Assembly: GCA_022827345.1 (NCBI GenBank)
Contig: JAJDTB010000007.1
Span: forward strand, 1-64,000
From: Gemmatimonadota bacterium
GTDB taxonomy: Bacteria; Gemmatimonadota; Gemmatimonadetes; Longimicrobiales; Gaopeijiaceae
Direction: 5' to 3'
DNA length: 64,000 bases
The position numbers were made by a program, and so were the translations under genes. The notes beneath the pieces were generated by a model. That model had not been told where the DNA came from, did not search any database, and saw only the letters and a program-made list of their open reading frames with translations. How positions within the stretch are numbered: position 1 is the first letter of the stretch; every line of letters begins with the position of its first letter. This document shows, one piece after another, positions 18,272-26,641 of this stretch.

Positions 18272-19167
18272 CGCCTCCCCCCGTGCATGAGTTCTTCGAG
18301 TGCGGCCCAGTCGCCGGCCTCGATGGTCCGCCGGATCGCGGCAACCTGCCGCTCGACTGCGCGGAGGGCCGCCGCGTCGTCTTCGGCCGCGGCCTCCAGC
18401 AGCGGGCGCCAAACGGCCGGGCTGGACCCGGCGAGCCGCGTCATGTCGCGTCCCCCGGGGCCGAGCTGGCCGGAGGCGATGCCCCGACTTTGCAGGACCT
18501 CGGCCAGCGCGCTCGCGAGCAGCTGCGGAAGGTGACTCGCCCACGCCATCATGCGGTCGTGCTCCGCGCCGGAGATGACGCGAGGCCGGCCGCCCAGCGC
18601 CGTCCAGAAGGCGGCCGCCCGCTCCACCGCACCGGCGGAATCGCTGCGGTCGAGGTCGCGCGCGGCGGATGCCGGCCCCTGCCGTGCGCGATCCGGGGGA
18701 CAAATCCAGACATCGGCACCGTCGAAGAGGTCCCCCCGGGCCGCGGCATAGCCGGAGCGCTGCGAGCCGCACATGGGGTGGACACCGACGAAGACACCCG
18801 GGCCCGGCGCGCCACCGCCGGCCGATGACGACTCCGCCTTCGCGGCCGCCGCCAGCACCGGACGCTTCAAGCTCGCCACATCCATGGCGAGCGCCGCCCG
18901 GCGCCAAATCGCAGCCGTCTCGCCGACCAATCCGACAGTCGCGTCCAGCGGCGCGGCGAAGACCACGACGCCACCGCCAACCCGGGCATCGCCCAGCCGC
19001 GCGACCACCTCGACCCCGTCGCCCGCAGCCATCGCGGCACACTCCGGGTCGGGGTCGATCCCGCACACCGGAACCCGCGGCATCCGCTCCAGCACCGCCC
19101 GGGCCACCGATCCGCCCATGACGCCCAGTCCCACCACCGTAACGCTGCGCACACCCGCCTCAGTCAC
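18250..19167 (-). CDS. tyrA: Prephenate dehydrogenase
   Basis: 305 residues from GTG 19167, overlapping the RNase Z stop by 8 nt; GTG 19152 is an alternative. The N-terminal Rossmann motif is VTVVGLGVMGGSVARAVLER. The catalytic region has the family's HPMCGSQRSGYAAARGDLF and a downstream helical dimerisation domain (EHDRMMAWASHLPQLLASAL). It oxidatively decarboxylates prephenate towards tyrosine. No ACT domain follows, so feedback control by tyrosine is not evident. It ends 22 nt inside the AroA-Cmk gene, placing two aromatic-amino-acid steps on one coupled transcript. Confidence 0.9.
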   Translation of the reverse strand: MTEAGVRSVTVVGLGVMGGSVARAVLERMPRVPVCGIDPDPECAAMAAGDGVEVVARLGDARVGGGVVVFAAPLDATVGLVGETAAIWRRAALAMDVASLKRPVLAAAAKAESSSAGGGAPGPGVFVGVHPMCGSQRSGYAAARGDLFDGADVWICPPDRARQGPASAARDLDRSDSAGAVERAAAFWTALGGRPRVISGAEHDRMMAWASHLPQLLASALAEVLQSRGIASGQLGPGGRDMTRLAGSSPAVWRPLLEAAAEDDAAALRAVERQVAAIRRTIEAGDWAALEELMHGGRRWTGERD

Positions 19168-20071
19168 GGTAGCCGATCTCGATCTCGAGCCCGTCGCGGG
19201 CGACCGTCGATTCCGGGAAGATGGCGCGCGCCTCGTTCTCGAGCACCCGGGGCACATCGGCGTAGCGCGCCGACACATGGGTCAGCACCAGCCGCTTCAC
19301 CTTCGCCTGCGCGGCCACGCGGGCAGCCTCCGCAGCCGTCGAATGCCGCGTCTCCCACGCCCGCCGCTTCTCTTCCGAGCCGAAGGTGGCTTCGTGAATG
19401 AGCAGGTCCGCCCCCATCGCCATGGCGCCGGTCGCACGGGTCGGGCGGGTGTCACCCGTGTAGACGACCTTGCGGCCGGGGCGGGCCGGACCGACCACCT
19501 CGTCCGGCGAGATCACGCGCCCGTCCACCTCGACCGGGCGGCCCCGGTGGAGCTGGCCGAAGAGGGGGCCTTCGGGCACGCCGAGGCTCCGCGCCATCTC
19601 CACGTCGAAGCGGCCGAGGCGCATCTCTTCCACCAGGGCATAGCCGAGCGCCGGGACCCCGTGATCCACGTCGAAGGAGTGCACCGCCCACCCGTCGAAC
19701 GCCACGCGGTCGCCGTCGCGCAGACTCTTCACCTCGACGGGAAAGGCCAGCCGCTCGATCCCCATGCGGACCGCGGCCCGGAGCAGGTCTCGCGTGCCGG
19801 CTGGACCGTAGATCGTCATCGGGTCCTCCCTGCCCTGAAGACCCATCGTGCGGAGCAGCCCGGGCAGCCCCAGAAAGTGATCCGCGTGGCCATGGGTGAT
19901 GAAGATGTGGCAGAACGAAAACCCGGTGCCGAAGCGCATGATCTGGCGCTGGGTTCCCTCGCCGCAGTCGAGGAGGAAGGACTCGCCCTCGCGCTGCACG
20001 GCAATGCCCGAGACGTTGCGGCCGACGGTCGGGCGGGAAGCGGCGGTACCCAGGAAGCGGACTCGAATCAT
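19160..20071 (-). CDS. rnz: Ribonuclease Z (tRNA 3'-end processing)
   Basis: 303 residues from ATG 20071 (MIRVRFLGTAASRPTVGRNV). A longer reading to 20128 has no support. The metallo-beta-lactamase zinc motif is FITHGHADHFLGLPGLL, with further ligands in SFDVDHGVPALGYAL, VVYTGDTRPT and the C-terminal LVLTHVSARY. The segment IHEATF is typical of tRNase Z. It cuts the 3' trailer from tRNA precursors. It is first in the minus-strand run and is divergent from the aminotransferase gene; the 160-nt gap between them should contain both promoters. The short exosite arm typical of bacterial tRNase Z fits the region after GRFDVEMARSLGVPEGPL. Confidence 0.9.
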   Translation of the reverse strand: MIRVRFLGTAASRPTVGRNVSGIAVQREGESFLLDCGEGTQRQIMRFGTGFSFCHIFITHGHADHFLGLPGLLRTMGLQGREDPMTIYGPAGTRDLLRAAVRMGIERLAFPVEVKSLRDGDRVAFDGWAVHSFDVDHGVPALGYALVEEMRLGRFDVEMARSLGVPEGPLFGQLHRGRPVEVDGRVISPDEVVGPARPGRKVVYTGDTRPTRATGAMAMGADLLIHEATFGSEEKRRAWETRHSTAAEAARVAAQAKVKRLVLTHVSARYADVPRVLENEARAIFPESTVARDGLEIEIGYRD

Positions 20072-20231
20072 CGGGTCAAGATAACGTATCGGCATCGCGA
20101 AACACGGTTTGCCCCCCATGCGCTCCACGGCTTATTTTGGTGCGGCATCGGCGCGCAGCACCGGTGCGACCACAATGCGTCCCGGCGGCCAACCGCGGTG
20201 CCGCTTCGGGACGGCTCACCCGGGAGGACAG

Positions 20232-21566
20232 ATGAACCGCAAGGTCAAGAAGGGCAATGCGCGCCGCACGGCGCCGAATCGACGCGATTTCCTCGGATCG
20301 GCGGCGGCCATGCTGGGCGCCTCCCAGCTGCCCGCCTTCAACTCGCACGCCACGGCCATCGCGGACGACCTCAGTCGTCACCGGGGAACCCCGGCCGACA
20401 TCGCCCGGGACGAGAACTACTGGTCCGAAGTGGCCCGCGCCTTCACGGTCGACCGCACCCTGGTCAACCTGAACAACGGCGGCGTCAGCCCCTCGCCCAC
20501 CTTCGTGCAGGAGGCGATGAAGCGGCACCTGGACTTCTCCAACAAGGCGCCCACCTACACCATGTGGCAGATCCTCGGGCCGCAGCGCGAGGGCGTGCGG
20601 GCACGGATGGCGCGGGAATGGGGCGTCGACACCGAAGAGGTGGCCTTCACGCGCAACGCCTCCGAGGGCCTGCAGATCTGCCAGTTCGGCTACGACCTCC
20701 AGAAGGGCGACGAAGTCCTCACGACGACCCAGGACTACGGCCGCATGCTCACCACCTTCCGGCAGCGGGAACGCCGTGAGGGCATCGTCATGCGGCAGAT
20801 CAAGGTCCCCGTGCCCGCCGAGGACAACGCCGAGGTCGTGCGCCGCTTCGAGGAGGGCATCACGGACAGGACCCGCCTCATCCTCATGTGCCACATGATC
20901 AACCTGACCGGCCAGATCCTGCCGGTGAAGGAGATCGTGGCCATGGCGCGCAACTACGACATCCCGGTCATCGTGGACGGCGCCCACGCGCTGGCGCACT
21001 TCCCCTTCAAGCTCTCCGAGCTGGAGTGCGACAACTACGCGACCAGCCTCCACAAGTGGCTCTTCGCGCCGCACGGCACCGGCCTGCTCTACGTTCGCAA
21101 GGAGGAGGTCCCCAACATCTGGCCCCTGATGGCCGCGCCCGACGGAATGACCGACAACATCCGCAAGTACGAGGAGATCGGCACGCATCCCGCGGCCAAC
21201 TACCTGGCGATCGGCGAGGCGCTGACCTTCCACCAGGGGATAGGGGCAGAGCGCAAGGCCGAACGGCTGATCTACCTCAGGGACCACTGGGCCAACCGCC
21301 TCCTCGAGAACGACCGCGTGAGCCTCAATACGAGCCGGAAGCCCGGCTTCGCCTGCGGGATCGGGAACGTGCACGTCGACGGCCTGGACACCGCCGCCCT
21401 CAGCACCTGGCTCTGGAACGAGCACCGGATCATCAACGTGTCGATCGGCCACGAGGAGTGCACCGGGCTCAGGATCTCCCCCAGCGTGTACACGACGCTC
21501 GAGGAGATCGACCGGTTCAGCGAGGCGATGGAGTGGGCGATCAAGCACGGACTACCGACGGCCTGA
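20232..21566 (+). CDS. Tat-exported class V aminotransferase (isopenicillin-N epimerase-like)
   Basis: 444 residues from ATG 20232, preceded by GGGAGGACAG. The N-terminus carries a twin-arginine signal (NRRDFLGSAAAMLGASQLPA), so the PLP enzyme is exported folded to the periplasm. The class V fold is clear: VNLNNGGVSPSPTFVQEAMK, FTRNASEGLQICQFGYDLQK, DYDIP-like IPVIVDGAHALAHFPFK (Asp contacts the pyridine nitrogen) and the Schiff-base Lys in YATSLHKWLFAPHGTGLLYV. Relatives are annotated as isopenicillin-N epimerase or cysteine desulfurase-like proteins and usually have unknown substrates. The neighbouring genes are envelope proteins and give no pathway. It is probably monocistronic or leads into the CopCD gene 80 nt downstream. 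Confidence 0.85.
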   Translation: MNRKVKKGNARRTAPNRRDFLGSAAAMLGASQLPAFNSHATAIADDLSRHRGTPADIARDENYWSEVARAFTVDRTLVNLNNGGVSPSPTFVQEAMKRHLDFSNKAPTYTMWQILGPQREGVRARMAREWGVDTEEVAFTRNASEGLQICQFGYDLQKGDEVLTTTQDYGRMLTTFRQRERREGIVMRQIKVPVPAEDNAEVVRRFEEGITDRTRLILMCHMINLTGQILPVKEIVAMARNYDIPVIVDGAHALAHFPFKLSELECDNYATSLHKWLFAPHGTGLLYVRKEEVPNIWPLMAAPDGMTDNIRKYEEIGTHPAANYLAIGEALTFHQGIGAERKAERLIYLRDHWANRLLENDRVSLNTSRKPGFACGIGNVHVDGLDTAALSTWLWNEHRIINVSIGHEECTGLRISPSVYTTLEEIDRFSEAMEWAIKHGLPTA

Positions 21567-21646
21567 CGGTGTTGCGGGCGATTCTCCGGCGGCACCGGAA
21601 TCGCATCGCCATCAGACGCGAGACCGGCCCGGGCCGCGTGCTTGTC

Positions 21647-23074
21647 ATGCGGCGCACAGCGGGAGGCATGGCCGTGCTCCTGGCGCTCGCATCGGTGGCC
21701 GGAGCGATCCGGCTTCACACCGAACTGGAAGACTCCGATCCTGCAGCTGACGCCGTCCTGACCACGCCCCCGGCCGCGGTCACCCTCGCGTATACGACCG
21801 AGGTGCAACTGGCGCTCAGCTCGGTCACGGTCACCTCCGCATCCGCGGACGGCGTCCCGGCTTCGGCCGGCGAGCTCGCCTACCTCTTCGCCGACCGGCA
21901 CGATGTCCTTGTCCTTCCCCTGACGGCGCCGCTGTCTTCAGGCTCCTACATCGTCTCCTGGCGAACGGCGGGACCGGATGGGCACCCGATCTCGGGCGAG
22001 TTCGGGTTCCGGGTGGATCTGCCGGTGGAGGAGGAGATTGAGGAGGTTGAGGAGGGCGAGGAGGGCGACGTGACGGGCGCGGGTGACCCCCCGGTTGCGG
22101 GCGGCACGGAGCGGGACCCGGCGGCCCGCGAGGACGCACTGGCCGCGGAGGCGGGGCCGTCCGTCGACATCCTGGCGCTGGCGACCCGGTTCGCATTCTA
22201 CGCGGCGATCGTGGGGATCCTCGGGGCGATCGCCTTCAGGGCGCTGGTCCTGAGGGCCGTCGGGGGCGGTCTGCCCGAGACGGCGGCCGGGGCGGTTGCC
22301 GAGGGGGTCTGGCGGATCGCCGCGATCGCCGCCGGGCTGCTGCTGCTCACGCTGCCGCTCCGTCTCTGGTTCCAGGCCGTGTCCTTCTTTCCGGAAGACC
22401 CCTTGGGCAATCTCGGCGCTGTGACCGCGGGGACCGCATGGAGCACCGGCTGGTGGGTGCAGGTTACCGCGGGTGCGGTCGTTCTGCTCGGTGTCGCGCT
22501 CGCGCGTCCCGGACAGCATCGGGTTGCCAACGGGTGGAGGCTGGCGGCGCTTGGAGCCCTGGCCCTGCCCATCGTGCCGCTCGTATCCGGACACGCCTGG
22601 GCGGACAGTCCGCGCGCCCTGTCATCGGTCGCGACGTACCTGCACGTCGTGGCCGCCAGTGCGTGGGTGGGAGGCCTGTGCTGCCTGGTATGTGCGGGGC
22701 TCCCGGCGCTGCGCGATTCAGAGCGACCGGCCGACGGCGTTCCAGCTCCGCTGCCCGCGCTGGTCGGAGCTTTCTCCCGGCTCGCCCTCGCCGCCGCCGG
22801 CCTCCTGGTCGTCTCGGGCGCGGCCAAGGCCTGGCTCCACATCGGTGCGCCCTCGGACCTGTGGACCACGGCCTGGGGGCGGTCACTGCTCGTCAAGGAC
22901 GCCGTCGTGCTGGGCGTGATGGCGCTCGGCTTCTACAACTGGCGCGTGGTGCGCCCGGCGCTGGCGAGTGACCCCGGACCGGACCGCCTCAAGCGTTCAG
23001 CAACCCTCGAGCTGCTGCTGGGGGCAGCCGCGGTGATCGCGACATCCTTCCTGGTGGTACAACCCCTGAACTGA
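21647..23074 (+). CDS. CopC-CopD fusion, copper resistance/transport membrane protein
   Basis: 475 residues from ATG 21647; GTG 21638 is possible. After a signal peptide (MAVLLALASVAGA) comes a CopC domain (LHTELEDSDPAADAVLTTPP to TAGPDGHPISGEFGFRV, residues about 18-125) with His candidates for copper at both ends. A Glu-rich linker of about 40 residues follows, then a CopD part with about eight hydrophobic helices, including LVSGHAWADSPRALSSVATY, LHVVAASAWVGGL and AKAWLHIGAPSDLWTTAWGR. The CopD His residues in SGHAW and YLHVVAASAW are the usual metal-pathway residues. Fusions of this type import or buffer periplasmic copper. No copper sensor or other cop gene is nearby. Confidence 0.88.
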   Translation: MRRTAGGMAVLLALASVAGAIRLHTELEDSDPAADAVLTTPPAAVTLAYTTEVQLALSSVTVTSASADGVPASAGELAYLFADRHDVLVLPLTAPLSSGSYIVSWRTAGPDGHPISGEFGFRVDLPVEEEIEEVEEGEEGDVTGAGDPPVAGGTERDPAAREDALAAEAGPSVDILALATRFAFYAAIVGILGAIAFRALVLRAVGGGLPETAAGAVAEGVWRIAAIAAGLLLLTLPLRLWFQAVSFFPEDPLGNLGAVTAGTAWSTGWWVQVTAGAVVLLGVALARPGQHRVANGWRLAALGALALPIVPLVSGHAWADSPRALSSVATYLHVVAASAWVGGLCCLVCAGLPALRDSERPADGVPAPLPALVGAFSRLALAAAGLLVVSGAAKAWLHIGAPSDLWTTAWGRSLLVKDAVVLGVMALGFYNWRVVRPALASDPGPDRLKRSATLELLLGAAAVIATSFLVVQPLN

Positions 23075-23079
23075 CTCCG

Positions 23080-25179
23080 ATGAACAGCTCCAAATCCCGA
23101 AGAGCCGCGACCGCGCTCGCGCCCCTCCTGCTCTGCGCGGCGGCGTTTGCGACCGCATCCGCCCAGGCCCGCCAGACCGATCTGGACGCCCTCGTCGGCT
23201 GGCCCTTCCCGACCGAAATGACGGCCGCCGCGGACGCTCCAGTGGTAGCCTGGGTGCGCAACGAACGAGGGGCGCGCAACGTCTGGACCGCCGCGGGCCC
23301 CGAGTGGCGCGGACGGCGGCTGACGGATTTCGAGGGGGACGATGGACAGGAGGTGGCCGGCCTCGCGGTTTCGGCCGACGGCACGATCATCGCGTTCGTT
23401 CGAGGCGGCGCTCCAAACCGGGCGGGAGAGATCCCCAACCCCGAGAGCGACCCCGCCGGCGTCGACCGCGAACTCTGGGTGGTGGGCACCGGTGGCGGGG
23501 CGCCGACCAAGCTGGGACCCGGACACTCGCCCCTCCTGACCGCCGACGGCAGCGCCGTGATCTACATCCAGGGCGGCGTGATCCGGCGCAGGACAACCTC
23601 GAACGCCGATGCGGAACCCGAGGTGCTGGTCCGGGGCCGCGGCAGCCCGGGCGAACTCCGGTTGTCGCCAGACGGCACCCACCTGGCCTGGACCAGCCAG
23701 CGCGGGGATCACGCCTTCATCGGGGTGCTGGATCTGGCCAGCCGCGATTTGCGTTATCTCGATCCCTCCCTCGATGCGGACGGCAGTCCCGCCTGGTCGC
23801 CGGACGGGCGCGAGGTCGCCTTCGTGCGCATCCCCAGCGAAGAGGGCCGCCTCCCGTTCTTCGCCGTGCGGGAGGCCTTGCCCTGGAGCATCCGGGTGGT
23901 GCGCATCGACGACGGGGCGGCCCGGACTGTTTTCGCGGCCCCGGAGGGGCCCGGCAGCGCATTCCGCACCATATCCGGCGCCAACAACATCTTCTGGGGA
24001 ACGAACGACCGCATCGCGTTTGCGTGGGAAGGCAACGGCTTCACCAACCTGTACTCGGTCGGCGCAGCCGGCGGGGACGAGCCCCGCCCCATCGCGACCG
24101 GAGAGTTCGAGGTGCAGTACGTCGCGCTCGCACCCGGCGGCGAGGCGCTCGTCTTCTCGTCCAACCAGGGCGACACGGACCGCCAGCACCTCTGGCGGGG
24201 CCCGCTGGACGGCAGCGGCGCGCGTCAGCTCACCCCCGGCACCGGAATCGAATGGCAGCCCGCGCCCGCCTCCGACGGGTCGATCGCGTTTCTGGCGTCG
24301 TCCGGCACGGTCCCCGCACACGCCGAGGTGCTCCGAGGGAACGAACGGCGCTGGCTGGTGGATTCGGCTTCGGAAGCCATCCCGGGCGGCCTGGCCGAAC
24401 CCGAGCAGGTGATCTTCCCCTCCGCCGACGGGCTTCCCATCCATGGTCAGCTTTTCCTGCCCCAGGGCCCTCCACCCTCCGGCGGCTGGCCCGGGCTCCT
24501 CTTTCTGCACGGGGGATCCCGCCGCCAGATGCTCCTCGGGTTCCATCACCGCGGCTACTACCACCACACCTACTCCTTCAACCAGCACCTGGCGGCGAGC
24601 GGCTACGCGGTCCTCTCGGTGAACTACCGCAGCGGCATCGGGTACGGCATGGAGTTCCGCGAGGCACTTCACTACGGGGCGGACGGGGCATCCGAGGTAG
24701 CCGACGTTCTTGGAGCCGGGGCCTGGCTGGCCGCGCGGGACGACGTGGACGGCAACCGGCTCGGGCTCTGGGGCGGCTCCTATGGCGGCTATCTCACCGC
24801 CCACGGCCTCGCGCAGGCCTCCCACCTCTTCAAGGCCGGGGTAGACGTCCACGGCGCCCACGACTGGAACAAGATCATCCGCAACTTCGTGCCCTCCTAC
24901 GACCCGGTGGCGCATCCCGAGCTCGCGCGGCGTGCCTTCGAGTCCTCTCCCATGGCCTTCGTGGATCGCTGGGAATCGCCGGTGCTGCTGATCCACGGCG
25001 ATGACGACCGCAATGTCCCCTTCGCGGAATCCGTCGAACTGGCGGAGGTATTGCGGAAAAGGGGCGTGCACGTGCAGCATCTCGTCCTCCCCGACGAGGT
25101 CCACGGCTTCCTGCTGCACCGCAGCTGGATGGCCGTATTCGGGGCCGCCGAGGACTTCTTCGAGCGGTTTGTGCGGTGA
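23080..25179 (+). CDS. S9-family serine peptidase (acylaminoacyl-/dipeptidyl-peptidase-like), exported
   Basis: 699 residues starting 5 nt after the CopCD stop. Signal peptide LLLCAAAFATASAQA. Residues about 40-430 form a beta-propeller of TolB/DPP4-like blades (LRLSPDGTHLAWTSQRGDHA, GSPAWSPDGREVAFVRIPSE). The C-terminal alpha/beta hydrolase has nucleophile Ser in GLWGGSYGGYLTAHGL, Asp in LLIHGDDDRNVPFAESVELA and His in LPDEVHGFLL. It should cleave short peptides, or remove N-terminal dipeptides or blocked residues, in the periplasm. Its stop overlaps the start of a carboxypeptidase-regulatory/plug protein by 4 nt. The same gene pair recurs at 48358-51608. Confidence 0.9.
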   Translation: MNSSKSRRAATALAPLLLCAAAFATASAQARQTDLDALVGWPFPTEMTAAADAPVVAWVRNERGARNVWTAAGPEWRGRRLTDFEGDDGQEVAGLAVSADGTIIAFVRGGAPNRAGEIPNPESDPAGVDRELWVVGTGGGAPTKLGPGHSPLLTADGSAVIYIQGGVIRRRTTSNADAEPEVLVRGRGSPGELRLSPDGTHLAWTSQRGDHAFIGVLDLASRDLRYLDPSLDADGSPAWSPDGREVAFVRIPSEEGRLPFFAVREALPWSIRVVRIDDGAARTVFAAPEGPGSAFRTISGANNIFWGTNDRIAFAWEGNGFTNLYSVGAAGGDEPRPIATGEFEVQYVALAPGGEALVFSSNQGDTDRQHLWRGPLDGSGARQLTPGTGIEWQPAPASDGSIAFLASSGTVPAHAEVLRGNERRWLVDSASEAIPGGLAEPEQVIFPSADGLPIHGQLFLPQGPPPSGGWPGLLFLHGGSRRQMLLGFHHRGYYHHTYSFNQHLAASGYAVLSVNYRSGIGYGMEFREALHYGADGASEVADVLGAGAWLAARDDVDGNRLGLWGGSYGGYLTAHGLAQASHLFKAGVDVHGAHDWNKIIRNFVPSYDPVAHPELARRAFESSPMAFVDRWESPVLLIHGDDDRNVPFAESVELAEVLRKRGVHVQHLVLPDEVHGFLLHRSWMAVFGAAEDFFERFVR

Positions 25180-25955
25180 CGAGGCCTGCGGGAGCGCGAC
25201 GCCGCACGCGCCATGCCGGGCTGCTTGCCACGCTCCTCCTCATGGTTGGCCCCGGCGGCGCCGACGCTCAGGATCCGCCCGCGGACTCCATCTCCTCCTT
25301 CAACTTCCGCGGCAACGTCGTCGACTTCCGCACCGAGGGTCCAATCGAGGGCGCGATCGTCCAGATCGCCGAGCTGGGCAGGTCCGCCGAGACCGACGCC
25401 AACGGCTACTTCGAATTCCGGGATCTCGTTCCCGACCGGTACACGATCATCACCGCACGCTTTGGCTACGAAACCAACCGCGAGCCCTCGGACATCCCCT
25501 TCGGGGCCATAATGGTGGTTCGTCTGAACCCGGTCGCCATCGAGGTCGAAGGCATCGGAGTGCAAGTCGAGCGCATCGTCCGACAGCTGGCGATCCGCCG
25601 CAGCGCCACCCCGGCTGCCTCGTCCGCATTCGCGTCCGAGCAGCTGAAGACCACCGTCGATCTCGATGTCGTGGAGCTTGTCCGCGAACGGACGTCGCTG
25701 GACATCGTCGAGGACTCCTTCGGGCTCCCGGTTGCACGCTTCCGCAGCAGGCTCAGTCGGCTGCGGGTATGTCTGGACGAGGTACCGGTCGGCTCCGGTT
25801 TCCTGCAGAACCTGCAACCCGACCAGCTCGGTCTCGTCGAGGTCTTCGAGTCCCTGCGGATGGTGCGAATGTACACGAACGACTTCCTTCAGCGCGCGGC
25901 CGAACGCGGTTTCCAGCTGCAGCCGATCAACATCACGACAAGCAGAGGTTGCTGA
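25176..25955 (+). CDS. Barrel-less carboxypeptidase-regulatory/TonB-plug protein
   Basis: 259 residues from GTG 25176, overlapping the S9 peptidase stop as GTGA. Signal peptide ATLLLMVGPGGADA. Residues about 40-115 are a carboxypeptidase-regulatory Ig-like domain (FRGNVVDFRTEGPIEGAIVQ, TDANGYFEFRDLVPDRYTII). The rest resembles the plug of TonB-dependent receptors (LRVCLDEVPVGSGFLQNLQP, DQLGLVEVFESLRMVRMYTN). A real receptor would add a beta-barrel of 500 or more residues; none follows. It is therefore a soluble periplasmic protein or one that docks on another protein. Overlap with the peptidase suggests equal expression and a shared job. The plug assignment is by pattern and is moderately sure. 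Confidence 0.72.
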   Translation: MTRPAGARRRTRHAGLLATLLLMVGPGGADAQDPPADSISSFNFRGNVVDFRTEGPIEGAIVQIAELGRSAETDANGYFEFRDLVPDRYTIITARFGYETNREPSDIPFGAIMVVRLNPVAIEVEGIGVQVERIVRQLAIRRSATPAASSAFASEQLKTTVDLDVVELVRERTSLDIVEDSFGLPVARFRSRLSRLRVCLDEVPVGSGFLQNLQPDQLGLVEVFESLRMVRMYTNDFLQRAAERGFQLQPINITTSRGC

Positions 25956-25957
25956 CC

Positions 25958-26566
25958 ATGTACGACCGCCGCGTGCAGGCGCTGGCCTGCGCAGCCTTGT
26001 TGGCAGGCACCGTCGGGTGCGCCTCTTCCGGCCCGTTTACCCCGTCTCCGGAGCAGTCCGCAGCACTCGCGGCAGTCGCCGGCGTGTGGCACTACGACGA
26101 GGCCGGCACCGCTCAGGCAGCCGGTCTGCGCGGCACCCGCGCGCGCGACCACATCCATCAGCGCGCGTCGGATATCGGGATGGAGATGATGCGCGAGCAG
26201 GGAGCGGGAGGGGACGCCGTATCGGGGACGCCCACAGGACTCCGCCAGACGATGCTGATGCTGGGCATTACGCACGAAGCACTGACCTTCTCTCCAGGCT
26301 ATGGAGCCCTGTCGGCCACCTTCGACAGCGAGAATTCCATCGACCTCCCGTTGGAAGGGAGCTGGGTGGACGCGCAGGCGGCGCAGGGGCCGATCGAGGT
26401 GCGCCTCCGCTGGCGTGGCGACGGATTTGCGATTGAGCGCCGGATACCGGGCGGCGGGACCATCCGCGACGCCTTCTCCATTCTCGAGAGTGGCCACCTG
26501 CTTCTTACGCGCGAGATCGTGTGGAGACGGGCGCAGATGGTGGGGCGCATCGTCTACGACAGATAG
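25958..26566 (+). CDS. Putative lipoprotein of unknown function
   Basis: 202 residues from ATG 25958, two bases after the preceding stop, so it belongs to the S9 operon. The signal ACAALLAGTVGCASSG places the lipidated Cys at about residue 21. The mature protein starts with a short helical part (GVWHYDEAGTAQAAGL) and continues as a beta-sandwich-like region (LGITHEALTFSPGYGALSAT, IEVRLRWRGDGFAIERRIPG). The closing strands give a lipocalin-like impression, but no signature motif is certain. It may be the membrane-anchored member of the three-gene set peptidase, regulatory/plug protein, lipoprotein. Confidence 0.65.
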   Translation: MYDRRVQALACAALLAGTVGCASSGPFTPSPEQSAALAAVAGVWHYDEAGTAQAAGLRGTRARDHIHQRASDIGMEMMREQGAGGDAVSGTPTGLRQTMLMLGITHEALTFSPGYGALSATFDSENSIDLPLEGSWVDAQAAQGPIEVRLRWRGDGFAIERRIPGGGTIRDAFSILESGHLLLTREIVWRRAQMVGRIVYDR

Positions 26567-26594
26567 CCCGGGGGCTGCCCTGCCATCAGGCCCG

Positions 26595-26621
26595 GGCGGC
26601 TCCCGAAGCCTTGGAGCCGCC
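26595..26621. terminator. Bidirectional terminator-like hairpin
   Basis: GGCGGCTCC (26595-26603) and GGAGCCGCC (26613-26621) form a perfect 9-bp stem with a 9-nt loop between two converging genes (lipoprotein stop at 26566, channel stop at 26642). A second, weaker GCCCGGG/CCCGGGC pairing spans 26566-26597. There is no T-run, which is common in very GC-rich genomes. Confidence 0.5.
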
Positions 26622-26641
26622 GCTGGGCAACTCCTGCCGGG

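Noticed and set aside
18272-19066. N-terminal extension of the AroA-Cmk frame
   Set aside because: The extension overlaps tyrA in another frame and is low-complexity; the real start with a ribosome-binding site is ATG 18271.
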